From NCBI GenBank assembly GCA_964638715.1, contig CAZWZF010000036.1, positions 1-46,640 of the forward strand: a stretch of 46,640 nt of DNA. Reading direction: 5' to 3'. Both the position numbers and the translations under genes were made by a program. Positions 31,372 to 39,806 of the stretch are shown here, in pieces; the stretch's first letter is position 1; each line of letters starts with the position of its first letter. The notes beneath the pieces are model-generated. The model searched no databases. It worked only from the letters and a program-made list of their open reading frames with translations, and was not told the DNA's origin. The DNA comes from JBAXQQ01 sp037131695. GTDB lineage: Bacteria; Armatimonadota; Hebobacteria; CAIYQO01.

Positions 31372-33174
31372 ATGAAAGTTCAGAATGTCTGGCTTACCAC
31401 GATTCTGGTTCTCACCGTGGTTGCTTTTCTCGCTGTTTTTCAGCCGGTTACTACAACCGCGCGGAAAGACCCCAGCGACTCAACTAAATATCTGCGCCCC
31501 AATGGGGTGACGGATTTTAATCCGCTCGTGCAGCCAAAGCCATCTATGACATTGGGAGCTACAAACGGCGTCTCGTTATACGTTTACAACCCGCAGTCCG
31601 ACCTGCGATTAGGTCTGGATTTGCGTGGCGGTATGCGTGTAGTAGTCGAAATGCCTAACAAGGCAGAGTTTATATTCCCACTGACAACTACATATCCACG
31701 TGCTGACAAGAAATTAATGAATACAGAGAATAGTGATAAAAAGGCAGCATTAACCACTGAAATTAACAAATCAAATGCCAATGCGTTAGGTGATAATAGC
31801 GAAATTTTCCTGAATTATAGCCTGGATGCAACGAAAACATCATATTCAGTAAATGTTGACATTACTACCTATCCAAGAACCCAGGAAGAAGCGAAAAGAC
31901 AGTATGACCTGATAAAACAGGCGATGCTGACAGTATTTACCAAAGATAAATTCAGCAACCCGGTTGGCGCTGAAGAAATGAAATATTACAAACAGGTAGA
32001 TAAAAACCTGCAGGATGAAACCCGCGTCACGTTAGAGAAACGCATTAACCCGGACGGAACAAAAGAGATTACCTCGTACAACCAGGGAACTAACCAGGTG
32101 GTATTGGAAATCCCCGGCGAACGCGATCCTGAACATGTACAGAAACTACTCGGTGAAACTGCTAACATGTCATTCTATATTTTAAATGAAGCTGTTATGG
32201 TAAATAGTGCACCGAATCCTGACGGCGGAGCTGAAAAAGTAACTATCACCCGAAGTGGTATGGCAATTACTGATGCTCAAGCACTTGAAGATGCTATCCC
32301 GGTATTGCGCGGAACCGATATCCGTCAGAATTCATGCTTAATTATGCCAGACCAGGACAGCCCTAATTCTTATGCCGTAACTTATCAGGTGAAAGATGAA
32401 GCAATTCCTGAATTTGCCGATATTACCGATATGTACAGCGAAAAGACCTTGGGTAAAGGTCGCCTGATGGCTATCGTACTCAATAACGAAATCAAAAGCG
32501 CTCCGGTTATTAAAGAAAGATTGGGCAAAGATGTCCGCATCACCGGGCATTTTACTAAAAATGAAGCATTAGACTTGAAAATCCTCTTAAACGCAGGTTC
32601 GCTGAAGATACCGGTGAAGATTGTTGAAAACCGTACCGTCAGCGCAACCCTGGGCGAAGATTCCGTTAACATGTCATTACTCGCCGGTATGGTTGGCTTT
32701 ATCGCGGTATTAATCTTTATGATATCCTACTATAAACTGCCGGGCTTAATGGCAAGCTTTGCGTTGATTATTTACGTATTCCTGTCATTACTGGTAATGA
32801 AGATGTTCCCCGCTTTCACATTAACCCTGCCAGGTATCGCCGGTATAATTATCTCTATCGGTATGGCGGTTGACGCAAACGTTATTATCTTCGAAAGATT
32901 GAAAGAAGAACTGCGGTCGGGCAAGCCGGTTGAACAAGCGATTGAAGTCGCATTTGCCCGCGCATGGACGGCAATTTTAGACTCCAACGTCGCGTCAATT
33001 ATCACCGGCACAGTATTGTATGCACTCGGAACCGGCGCTATCCGCGGTTTCGCAGTCACCCTGCTCATCGGTGTAATCGTTTCCTTATTCACCGCTGTGT
33101 CTGTAACACGATTATTCATGCGAATGTTAACCCATTCCAAAGCTGGTCATAACTTGAAGGCATACGGCCTTTAA
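31372..33174 (+). CDS. secD: Protein translocase subunit SecD
   Basis: SecD works with SecF in the inner membrane, using the proton gradient to pull proteins from the SecYEG channel. A first membrane helix (residues 7-25) precedes the conserved LRLGLDLRGGMRVVVEM motif at about 75-91. The large periplasmic P1 domain follows; VVLEIPGERDPEHVQKLLGETANMSFYIL marks its base. Five C-terminal helices contain the SecD signature IIISIGMAVDANVIIFERLKEEL at about 496-518, with the conserved Asp. At 600 aa the size is normal. The ribosome binding site is GGAG. It is followed after 48 bases by secF. Confidence 0.96.
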   Translation: MKVQNVWLTTILVLTVVAFLAVFQPVTTTARKDPSDSTKYLRPNGVTDFNPLVQPKPSMTLGATNGVSLYVYNPQSDLRLGLDLRGGMRVVVEMPNKAEFIFPLTTTYPRADKKLMNTENSDKKAALTTEINKSNANALGDNSEIFLNYSLDATKTSYSVNVDITTYPRTQEEAKRQYDLIKQAMLTVFTKDKFSNPVGAEEMKYYKQVDKNLQDETRVTLEKRINPDGTKEITSYNQGTNQVVLEIPGERDPEHVQKLLGETANMSFYILNEAVMVNSAPNPDGGAEKVTITRSGMAITDAQALEDAIPVLRGTDIRQNSCLIMPDQDSPNSYAVTYQVKDEAIPEFADITDMYSEKTLGKGRLMAIVLNNEIKSAPVIKERLGKDVRITGHFTKNEALDLKILLNAGSLKIPVKIVENRTVSATLGEDSVNMSLLAGMVGFIAVLIFMISYYKLPGLMASFALIIYVFLSLLVMKMFPAFTLTLPGIAGIIISIGMAVDANVIIFERLKEELRSGKPVEQAIEVAFARAWTAILDSNVASIITGTVLYALGTGAIRGFAVTLLIGVIVSLFTAVSVTRLFMRMLTHSKAGHNLKAYGL

Positions 33175-33222
33175 TTCATAAAACTACGAAATGGGGTTAA
33201 TGCCCCGTGGAGGATATTTAAA

Positions 33223-34434
33223 GTGGTTGATTTATTTAGATTTAAACATTGGGACCTGGTAACCCCGCGCGGATGGTATTATATCATCAGCGGATCCATG
33301 CTCGCTATCGGCATTATCTTTATGATAATGAATACTTTGCAGACAAAGTATGCTTTGAATGAAGGTATTGACTTCCGTGGCGGCGGACTTGCCACTTATG
33401 GCGTAAAAGGGCAGTTGCCGGAAGCCGAATATGCGACGATTGTTACTGATATTAAAGAAAAGTTGAAAGCCGCAAATGTAGAAAGCAATGTAATGATATC
33501 TCCTGGTGGGATAGGAACCCCCAGCGACCAGATTCTCGTTAGCATATTGCTTGATAAAAATGCAACTGAAGATACAACTACTCAGAACAGCAAACTTCAG
33601 GAAAAAATGCAGAACAGCATAACCCCGACGGTGACAGAAGTATTAAAGAAATATGAATCTTCAGTTGGAGTACCAATATTGCTCAGCAGCGATGCCGTTG
33701 ATCCGACAGTTTCTCAAAAATTAAAATTTGATGGTACAGTCGCGCTGATTATCGGTTCTACTCTCATTTTATTATGGATTTGGGTTCGATATAATATCGG
33801 CGGTATGGGCTGGCGTTACGGCGTGGCTGGCATTATCGCTCTTGTTCACGACCTGTTCACCCTCATCGGCGTATTCGCCATCTTGCATAACTATCTGCAG
33901 GTAAACAGCCCGTTTGTTGCCGCGCTGCTCACGGTTTTGGGTTATTCTATTCACGACACCATCGTTATTTTCGACCGTATCCGCGAAAATATCCGCCTGC
34001 GCAAAGGCCGCACCTTTGCAGAAACGGTTAACATATCATTGCTCGAAACAATGGCGCGTTCGGTAAATACCATTTTAACCGTGTTATTCACCTTGCTTGC
34101 CCTGTTCTTCTTTGGCGGTCCATCACTACGCGATTTTGTCGCCGCCATGTTAATCGGCGTTGCAGTCGGTGGTTACAGCTCCATCTTCGTCGCCAGCCAA
34201 TTGCTGGTATCATGGTCAACACCAGACCAGAAGATAGTGCCGAAGTACGTACCTGGCGAAGTAGCAATGGCCGGCATTCCCTCAGCAGCACCCATTCAGA
34301 AAAAAGCAGCAGTAGCCCCAACCGTATCAGTTGCCAAAGCTGAAACTACAGAAGCACCCGTAGAAACAGTAAGCCATGATGAAGCAATCAAACGAGTCCG
34401 CAACACCGGAAAATCCGCGAAGCGCAACAGATAA
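33223..34434 (+). CDS. secF: Protein translocase subunit SecF
   Basis: SecF is the partner of SecD. It has an N-terminal helix (about 19-37), the NEGIDFRGGGLATYGV motif (about 46-61), a short periplasmic domain and five helices. TVLGYSIHDTIVIFDRIRENI (about 239-259) is the family signature. Translation starts at GTG, with GGAGGA about 8 bases upstream. The C-terminus has an extra ~70-residue Ala/Val/Pro-rich tail ending in basic residues, not needed in most SecF proteins. Its TAA stop codon touches the first GxxExxY-associated repeat, and the terminator lies beyond that repeat. Confidence 0.95.
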   Translation: MVDLFRFKHWDLVTPRGWYYIISGSMLAIGIIFMIMNTLQTKYALNEGIDFRGGGLATYGVKGQLPEAEYATIVTDIKEKLKAANVESNVMISPGGIGTPSDQILVSILLDKNATEDTTTQNSKLQEKMQNSITPTVTEVLKKYESSVGVPILLSSDAVDPTVSQKLKFDGTVALIIGSTLILLWIWVRYNIGGMGWRYGVAGIIALVHDLFTLIGVFAILHNYLQVNSPFVAALLTVLGYSIHDTIVIFDRIRENIRLRKGRTFAETVNISLLETMARSVNTILTVLFTLLALFFFGGPSLRDFVAAMLIGVAVGGYSSIFVASQLLVSWSTPDQKIVPKYVPGEVAMAGIPSAAPIQKKAAVAPTVSVAKAETTEAPVETVSHDEAIKRVRNTGKSAKRNR

Positions 34435-34477
34435 CCACAGATTAGAATGATTTTGCATGATTAAATGATTTACCGGC
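34433..34477 (+). repeat. Single arm of the GxxExxY-associated repeat (R1)
   Basis: AACCACAGATTAGAATGATT followed by ATGATTAAATGATTTACCGG. It lies between the secF stop codon and the secF terminator and has no facing partner of its own. The same arm occurs at 34541, 34677 (reverse), 35132 and 35275 (reverse). Confidence 0.8.
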
Positions 34478-34508
34478 TTTGTTGTTTTAAGCTGATATAA
34501 AAGTTAAA

Positions 34509-34541
34509 AGCTCCCTTCTTTATTTGAAGGGAGTTTTTTTT
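34509..34541 (+). terminator. secD-secF terminator
   Basis: CTCCCTTC pairs with GAAGGGAG over a 7-base loop, followed by eight T residues. The R2 repeat arm starts directly at its end. Confidence 0.9.
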
Positions 34542-34725
34542 ACCACAGATTAGAATGATTTTTTATGATTGAAATGATTTACCGTGTGCTATCTTATTAC
34601 CAGTTCTGATAATTTTATAATATTACAACTAAGGGTTATCCGGTTTAATTAGCAATATCGTTTATTTGTAAACAATTCCGGTAAATCATTTAATCATAAA
34701 AAATCATTCTAATCTGCGGTTCTGG
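34541..34725. mobile_element. Foldback unit flanking the 3' side of the GxxExxY gene
   Basis: Arm R2 (TACCACAGATTAGAATGATT onward, 34541-34584) faces its reverse complement R3 (34677-34725). The ~90-base interior shares TTACCAGTTCT, AATATTACAAC and TTATCCGGTTTAAT, in the same order, with the reverse strand of the unit at 35132-35322. R3 contains the stop codon of the GxxExxY gene. The unit looks like a MITE-sized element; that it moves is inference. Confidence 0.7.
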
Positions 34726-35117
34726 TTCTTATTAAACTTATTATTTATTAACCGGTGAAACGTCAGACTTTTTGAGCCAAAATTTATTAATAAACCAATT
34801 TCCAGATTATAGGCTTCCAAATAATTTATTGCTTGGGCTATATGAACATCTTCCAGTTTTGTGATTGCTTTTAATTCTACTGCTATAACACTTTCTACCA
34901 GGAAGTCTACTCTTCTGGTACCTATAATTTCATCCTGATAATAAATATCCATTTCAAATTCTTTGTTAAAACCTAAACCTTGATTTGAAAACTCTTTAGC
35001 TAAAGCACGCTGATAAATAGCTTCTTGAAAACCATATCCAATTACCTGATGAACTTTCATAGCGCAACCAATAATTTTTCCTGTAATGTCAGAATATTTG
35101 TATCCAGTTCTTTCCAT
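34704..35117 (-). CDS. GxxExxY protein (PD-(D/E)XK nuclease-fold family)
   Basis: The family motif is present as GFQEAIY at residues 29-35 of the 137-aa protein. Nuclease-fold residues fit Asp71 (RRVDFLV), Glu81-x-Lys83 (VELKA) and Gln95 (AQAINYL). Members of this family are small and of unknown role. The start is the ATG at 35117, preceded by AAAGGAGAT; an upstream in-frame start is unlikely. The gene fills the space between two homologous foldback units in opposite orientation, and its last codons and TGA stop are encoded by repeat arm R3. That suggests the protein and the repeats are functionally linked, for example as an enzyme and its recognition sites. Confidence 0.9.
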   Translation of the reverse strand: MERTGYKYSDITGKIIGCAMKVHQVIGYGFQEAIYQRALAKEFSNQGLGFNKEFEMDIYYQDEIIGTRRVDFLVESVIAVELKAITKLEDVHIAQAINYLEAYNLEIGLLINFGSKSLTFHRLINNKFNKNQNRRLE

Positions 35118-35131
35118 TACAATATCTCCTT

Positions 35132-35322
35132 TAACCACTGATTAGAATGATTTTATATGATTGAAATGATTACCGGGTAATAAACATTTTACCTGATTTA
35201 CAACATTAAACCGGATAATTCTTATTTTGTTGTAATATTCTCTTATAAATCAAAAGAACTGGTAATGAAACAGTACCGGAAAATCATTACAATCATATAA
35301 AATCATTCTAATCTGTGGTTAT
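35132..35322. mobile_element. Foldback unit flanking the 5' side of the GxxExxY gene
   Basis: Arm R4 (AACCACTGATTAGAATGATT onward, 35132-35176) faces R5 (35275-35322). The interior read on the minus strand matches that of the 34541-34725 unit, so the two units flank the gene as inverted copies. R5 encodes the last residues and TAG stop of ppnP. Repeats, not a conventional promoter, fill the region between ppnP and the GxxExxY gene. Confidence 0.7.
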
Positions 35323-35628
35323 GTATGAACAGCAATAATCCGTAATCTCCAGCACTTTAAGTTCAAACTTTGAGTTTGCCGGTACTTCAAATGTGTCGCC
35401 GGCGGCGTATGATGTCCATTCGTATTGACCAACGATGTTTACGTCTAATTTACCGGCCAGGATTTCCATTATTTCTTTTTCCGCGGTGCCGAATACATAG
35501 TCGCCCGGCATCATGATGCCCAGGGTTTTCTTTTCGCCATTGGCAAAAATTACTGTGCGGCTGGTTACTGCGCCATCGAAATATACGTTGGCTTCTCTTA
35601 CTACTGTTACATTTTCAAATTGTGACAT
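35308..35628 (-). CDS. ppnP: Pyrimidine/purine nucleoside phosphorylase (PpnP/YaiE-like cupin)
   Basis: PpnP enzymes are small cupins that phosphorolyse several nucleosides to the free base and ribose 1-phosphate. The family pattern is seen in NVYFDGAVTSRTVIFANGEKKTLGIMMPGDYVFGTAEKEIMEIL, then AGDTFEVPANSKFELKV and the final Tyr-Cys segment YCCSYI. It is 106 aa against ~94 in E. coli. The start has a short unconserved N-terminal extension. The last residues (TTD) and the stop codon are read from repeat arm R5, so the original C-terminus probably ended close to YCCSYI. Its ATG is 33 bases downstream of the rmuC stop. Confidence 0.9.
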   Translation of the reverse strand: MSQFENVTVVREANVYFDGAVTSRTVIFANGEKKTLGIMMPGDYVFGTAEKEIMEILAGKLDVNIVGQYEWTSYAAGDTFEVPANSKFELKVLEITDYCCSYITTD

Positions 35629-35661
35629 TTTGTTTACCTCATTTTGTTTTATGGTGTGATT

Positions 35662-37200
35662 TTACTCGTTATTGTCGTCGCTGCCAACCATTAACTCGGG
35701 GGCAGCCAACGGTCTTATGGTACTTGACACCTGTTCAAACTCGATAAGCTCTTCATTATTGGCGACTTTCAATTCCATCAGTCTCTTGGTGCTTGGCAGC
35801 AGTCTTGACTCCATGGAACTGACCATCTTATTGTAATTATCCACGGTGCTGTGAAGATTCTTGCCAACCTTTGATACATAATCAGATAAAGTGTTAAGGC
35901 GTTTGTACAACTCTAATCCGACTTTCTTAATCTCCATCGCGTTTTGTGCCAATGCTTCCTGCTGCCAGCCATAAGCGGCGGATTTCAATAGCGCAATCAG
36001 CGTTACCGGCGTCACCAACAGAATGTTGCTCTTGATGGCGTCCTCAAACAGTCCGCCGTCTTTCAACAGCGCTGCCGTTAAAATCGCATCCGTCGGCATG
36101 AACATCACCACAAAATCCGGGGCATTTTCAAACTGGTTCCAATATTCTTTTCTGCTTAACTCCGCTACCCGCGACCGTACCTGTGCGGCATGCTGGACTA
36201 ATTTCAGTTCGCGTGCGATATCGTCCTGCTCATCCAGCGCGTCCAGGTATGCGCTTAACACCGCTTTGGCGTCGATTACGATGCGTTTATTCCCTGGCAG
36301 CTTAATTATCATGTCCGGGCGCTGCCTGCCTTCGTCAGTGTCTACCGAATGCTGTTCGTCAAAGTCGCAATATTCCTGCATCCCCGCCATTTCTACCACA
36401 CGTTTCAATTGTATTTCTCCCCATTGCCCGCGTCCCTGCGGGGTCCGCAATGCCTTCACCAGGTTTGATGTTTCAGTACGCAGCGACTGTTCGGTTTCAT
36501 ACAATCTTTTCACCTGTTCGGTTATCTGCCCATAGGCGTTTTCGCGTTTATTTTCAATCTCGACAATGGTAGTATCAACTTTTTTCAGCGATTCAGTCAT
36601 CGGTTTCAACAGTTCTTCTATCGCTTTTTGCCGCTTCTCCAGGTCGCCTTTAGCCTCGCTGTTGAATGTCTCCATATTCGTCTTTGCCAATTGCAGGAAC
36701 TGGTCGTTGTTATTTTTCAATGCCTCGGAAGACAACGCTTTAAAGGTATCGCTTAAGGCAACCTGCGCCTGGTTTAGCAGTTCCAACTTCTCCGCCATCG
36801 CCTTCTTTTCGCTCTCAATCTGGCTGCGCATTCCGCTCAAGTCCGCCGTCAGCCTTTGTCGTTCATTCATCAATTCCGCAATTGCTTTATCGCGTTCCAC
36901 AATCACCGCATCTTTATCGGCGACTAACTTGCTGCGCTCCTCTGCCGTGGATGCCCGCGCAATTAACTCGCTTTTCTCGGTATTTAGCAACTCTATCTTC
37001 GCCGATAACGAGTCGAGTTCAGCCGCAACCTCTTCTTTCTGCTGCAATAGATTATTTATATTCTGTTCAAGGCTGGCCGCTTTGCTGGCAGATTCTGCCA
37101 ACCCGCGCTTATACTCTGCGTCCGCCTTTCCGCGTGAAATTAAAAAAGCACCAATAAAACCAAGCACCACGCCGGCAATGATGTAGATCAAGGGGTCCAT
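35662..37200 (-). CDS. rmuC: DNA recombination protein RmuC homologue
   Basis: RmuC proteins limit inversions at short inverted repeats and are thought to be nucleases. A membrane anchor (residues 4-20) precedes a long coiled coil (about 28-190, rich in Glu, Lys, Ala and Leu). The conserved nuclease-like domain follows at about 260-450, with RGQWGEIQLKRVVEMAGM, RPDMIIKLPGNKRIVIDAKAVLSAY and FVVMFMPTDAILTAAL. The Asp and the Asp-Ala-Lys of the central motif fit a PD-(D/E)XK-like core. AAAGGAGAT decides the start at 37200; the in-frame upstream extension is unlikely. Its position beside a cluster of inverted repeats is suggestive but may be chance. Confidence 0.93.
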   Translation of the reverse strand: MDPLIYIIAGVVLGFIGAFLISRGKADAEYKRGLAESASKAASLEQNINNLLQQKEEVAAELDSLSAKIELLNTEKSELIARASTAEERSKLVADKDAVIVERDKAIAELMNERQRLTADLSGMRSQIESEKKAMAEKLELLNQAQVALSDTFKALSSEALKNNNDQFLQLAKTNMETFNSEAKGDLEKRQKAIEELLKPMTESLKKVDTTIVEIENKRENAYGQITEQVKRLYETEQSLRTETSNLVKALRTPQGRGQWGEIQLKRVVEMAGMQEYCDFDEQHSVDTDEGRQRPDMIIKLPGNKRIVIDAKAVLSAYLDALDEQDDIARELKLVQHAAQVRSRVAELSRKEYWNQFENAPDFVVMFMPTDAILTAALLKDGGLFEDAIKSNILLVTPVTLIALLKSAAYGWQQEALAQNAMEIKKVGLELYKRLNTLSDYVSKVGKNLHSTVDNYNKMVSSMESRLLPSTKRLMELKVANNEELIEFEQVSSTIRPLAAPELMVGSDDNNE

Positions 37201-37304
37201 AGTTATCTCCTTTATTATTTTGTCTGTATTATGATAGCATGAAACGGGGTAGTTGGTAATGGGTATTGTTATCTCTTTTTTTACGTTCACTGTTTAAACC
37301 AGAT

Positions 37305-37400
37305 TTTATCAGTCAGATCAGTCATATCGGTCGGATCAGTCCGATAAGAAATGCCCCATTCACGACCTCCCCTAACCCCTCCAAAGGAGGGGAATTTTCT
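37305..37400. repeat. GATCAGTC-type and family A-like repeat sequences
   Basis: TCAGTCAGATCAGTCATATC followed by GGTCGGATCAGTCCGAT is a run of short GATCAG/TCGGTCGG motifs; related sequence occurs at 42703-42740. It is followed by CCCCTAACCCCTCCAAAGGA, similar to family A. No gene is visible between 37201 and 37436. Confidence 0.5.
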
Positions 37401-37436
37401 CTCTTCTCTCTTCTCTCATCACCCTTCTCTCTTCCC

Positions 37437-39524
37437 CTACCTCGGCATTCCTTTCGTCAAATCTGCCACCAGCAATGGGCGATGCATCATCAGTGCCTGC
37501 TGGTCGAGGGTTTCCGTGGTGATGGCTGCGTCATTCATAAACCGGAAGTGGAAGATGTGTTCTCCTTGGTCGGCGATGGTTGTCCGCATTGCGGTTGCCT
37601 GGTCGGGGTCATGGTGAGTGATTATCGGACTGCGCAGCAAAGTAAAACGCGCGCGGGCGGTGGTGACATCAACCGCGTAGACATCTGGCGATACTACTGC
37701 CAGGCTGCCAATTTTCGTCCAATCGCGCAACGGTGTTTCCCTGCCAATATTTGGCCGCGTTATGGATGCACCGGGAATGCCGTCAATACGTTCCGCCGGG
37801 CTGTTTTCATTCAGCGGGTAGGTTAATTTCAACAGTTTGAATTGTTCGCGCCAATTTATCTTCAGAATTAATTCTACGTATGGCGCATTTGCATATACCC
37901 GCCATTCCGCGTTCAATGTGCTATCGCCAATCTTCCCTGTTTGCGCCATAGACGCCATCAGCGGGCCATTGTCGATGATGTAAGGTAAAGACCATGCCGG
38001 CGAGGTAATCGGGCCTTCAGCGTAGCGGTCAATCACATGGGTCCAGTTATCAGAAAAATCGGGAATCAGGTCAAGGCGCGGCAAAGATATTTCATTTCCG
38101 CCGGCAAAAGATATCTTTCCGCTTGCGTTTAATGATATACCGGTGCCGTCGGTGTTGCTGATAGAATAGCTGGTGGTTTTAATGGCTGACGGGACATTCT
38201 GTGTCACGTTAGGCTCAAGGCGAATTATCCGCATGCTGTTTGGCTCTACCTGCAGCGGCATCAGCAAACGTTTGAACCATCCGTTTACCTGTTCCGATTG
38301 CATCATCTGCACCGGCACTTCGGCATCATTTTCATCCAGCAGTCGTCCGCCACTGACGAATTTCGGCTCGCATTCCACATAACCGTTGTATACAGCATCC
38401 GATGCGTTAAGTAAAACAATCCGCTGCATTTTATCTGCCGGCAGCTTTACCATTCTCTTACGCAATTCGTATTGCAAAATCTCATCAGCATCGGCGATGG
38501 CACCGCTCATCTGGTTATTTTGCTGTTCATAAGCACTGGGCAGACTGGTGCCGCCCAAGATATCGTGGAAATGGTTGAAGGCAACGGTGCGCCAGCCTTT
38601 TTCGATTGTTTGCTCATTACCGGTGGCGGCAATAACTTCTACCTGGCACAGCCGGTGTTCTGCCTGGCGGACTCGGGTTTTGATTCCGCGAACAACGCTG
38701 TAACATCCAATTGCATGATACTGCAATTCACCGGTCACCAACGGCAATTTATCCTGCTGGCTGGCAATAGTCTCAAAGAAACGCTGCGGAGAAGATAGTA
38801 CCAGTTCGCAGCCATCAATGCTGTTTTTATGCTCTATTAGCCAGTTCAGCAGTTTTGCGGTTGGCCCGCCGCCATGGTCGCCGGCACCGACAAAACACAT
38901 GGTGTCAGTGATGCCTTCCGGCAAGTTCTCCATCGATTGGCGAATATGCCAGATTATATCATCGCCGGACGCGTTGTAACAGGCGGCAATGTGAAAAGTT
39001 AAGACTTCGGGGGTGTCAGGGAATCCCTGCCAGCGGAACATTCGCGCGGGAAGGTGCATTTCATGTTCCTGCGGACGCATCATCACATAATATTTCTGCC
39101 CGGCGGCGCGCATGTAACCCGGCAGTGTCGCGGCATGGCCAAAACTGTCAACGTTATAGGCAACCTCGGGGAATTGCCCGAATGTCTTTTCAAAATAGCG
39201 TTTACCCACACTAATCTGACGTTCAAATCCAACTCCGCCGGGGAAATTGCAATCCGGCTGAATCCACCAACCGCCCACCAGTGCCCATTGTCCATTCGCC
39301 ACTTTCTCTTTAATGCGTTCCAGCAGTGCCGGGTCAATTGATTCAATCTGCTGGTATCGCCACGCCTCGCCGGCGGTGAATACGAAATCAGGATATTCAT
39401 CCATCAAATCGCACATGGTGCGGCAAGTCGCCAGTACTTCGTCGAGTCCGGCTTGCCACGGCCATAGCCACACCGGGTCAAGATGGGCATTGGCGATAAT
39501 GTGAACGGTAATTTTCTTTGACAT
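37437..39524 (-). CDS. Alpha-mannosidase-like glycoside hydrolase family 38
   Basis: GH38 enzymes are zinc-dependent retaining alpha-mannosidases. The N-terminal domain has the metal motif NAHLDPVWLWPW (residues 12-23), the nucleophile Asp126 in YNVDSFGHAATLP and the later MCFVGAGDHGGGPTAKLL stretch, where Asp and His complete the zinc site. A central three-helix part carries WRTVAFNHFHDILGGTSLPSAY, another family signature. At 695 aa it is shorter than many GH38 proteins, mainly at the C-terminal beta domains. There is no signal peptide, so it is intracellular. AGGAG precedes the ATG. It is a single gene next to repeats. Confidence 0.93.
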   Translation of the reverse strand: MSKKITVHIIANAHLDPVWLWPWQAGLDEVLATCRTMCDLMDEYPDFVFTAGEAWRYQQIESIDPALLERIKEKVANGQWALVGGWWIQPDCNFPGGVGFERQISVGKRYFEKTFGQFPEVAYNVDSFGHAATLPGYMRAAGQKYYVMMRPQEHEMHLPARMFRWQGFPDTPEVLTFHIAACYNASGDDIIWHIRQSMENLPEGITDTMCFVGAGDHGGGPTAKLLNWLIEHKNSIDGCELVLSSPQRFFETIASQQDKLPLVTGELQYHAIGCYSVVRGIKTRVRQAEHRLCQVEVIAATGNEQTIEKGWRTVAFNHFHDILGGTSLPSAYEQQNNQMSGAIADADEILQYELRKRMVKLPADKMQRIVLLNASDAVYNGYVECEPKFVSGGRLLDENDAEVPVQMMQSEQVNGWFKRLLMPLQVEPNSMRIIRLEPNVTQNVPSAIKTTSYSISNTDGTGISLNASGKISFAGGNEISLPRLDLIPDFSDNWTHVIDRYAEGPITSPAWSLPYIIDNGPLMASMAQTGKIGDSTLNAEWRVYANAPYVELILKINWREQFKLLKLTYPLNENSPAERIDGIPGASITRPNIGRETPLRDWTKIGSLAVVSPDVYAVDVTTARARFTLLRSPIITHHDPDQATAMRTTIADQGEHIFHFRFMNDAAITTETLDQQALMMHRPLLVADLTKGMPR

Positions 39525-39539
39525 AGGATGCTCCTGGTT

Positions 39540-39800
39540 GGAATATAATTAAAAATTAAAAATTAAAAATTAGATAGATTCATACAAAACCTATTTTTTT
39601 AATTTTTGAATGTAAATCAGGGACTGACACCGAGTGGCAAGCCATGATGGTGTCTGTCCCATCGGGTTTTGCAAAAGCTTCTACAAATTGCAAATTGAGT
39701 GATAGTTTGATTTTTTAGAGAAGACTAACATGATTAACAGGATAAATTTATGGCAAAGCCAATAATCTTGTAAATCATGTTAATCGTGTCAAAAATTAAA
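39540..39800. repeat. Mosaic of repeats, including family T copy 2 and an ACATGATTAACAGGAT foldback
   Basis: A TTAAAAATTAAAAATTA tract is followed by family T copy 2 (about 39617-39666, GGGACTGACACCGAGTGGC) with the TTTTGCAAAAGC tail. Next comes a foldback with arms ACATGATTAACAGGAT (39728-39743) and ATCTTGTAAATCATGT (39765-39780). No gene is present. Confidence 0.65.
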
Positions 39801-39806
39801 ACAGAA

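Noticed and set aside
36023..37186. Two long plus-strand open frames rich in Ser, Phe and Leu
   Set aside because: They are the reverse of rmuC; the Glu/Lys/Ala-rich coiled coil of RmuC creates open antisense frames of this kind.
34504..37290. RmuC, GxxExxY and PpnP as a defence island
   Set aside because: RmuC and PpnP are ordinary housekeeping genes and no other defence gene is linked; only the GxxExxY-repeat association stands out.
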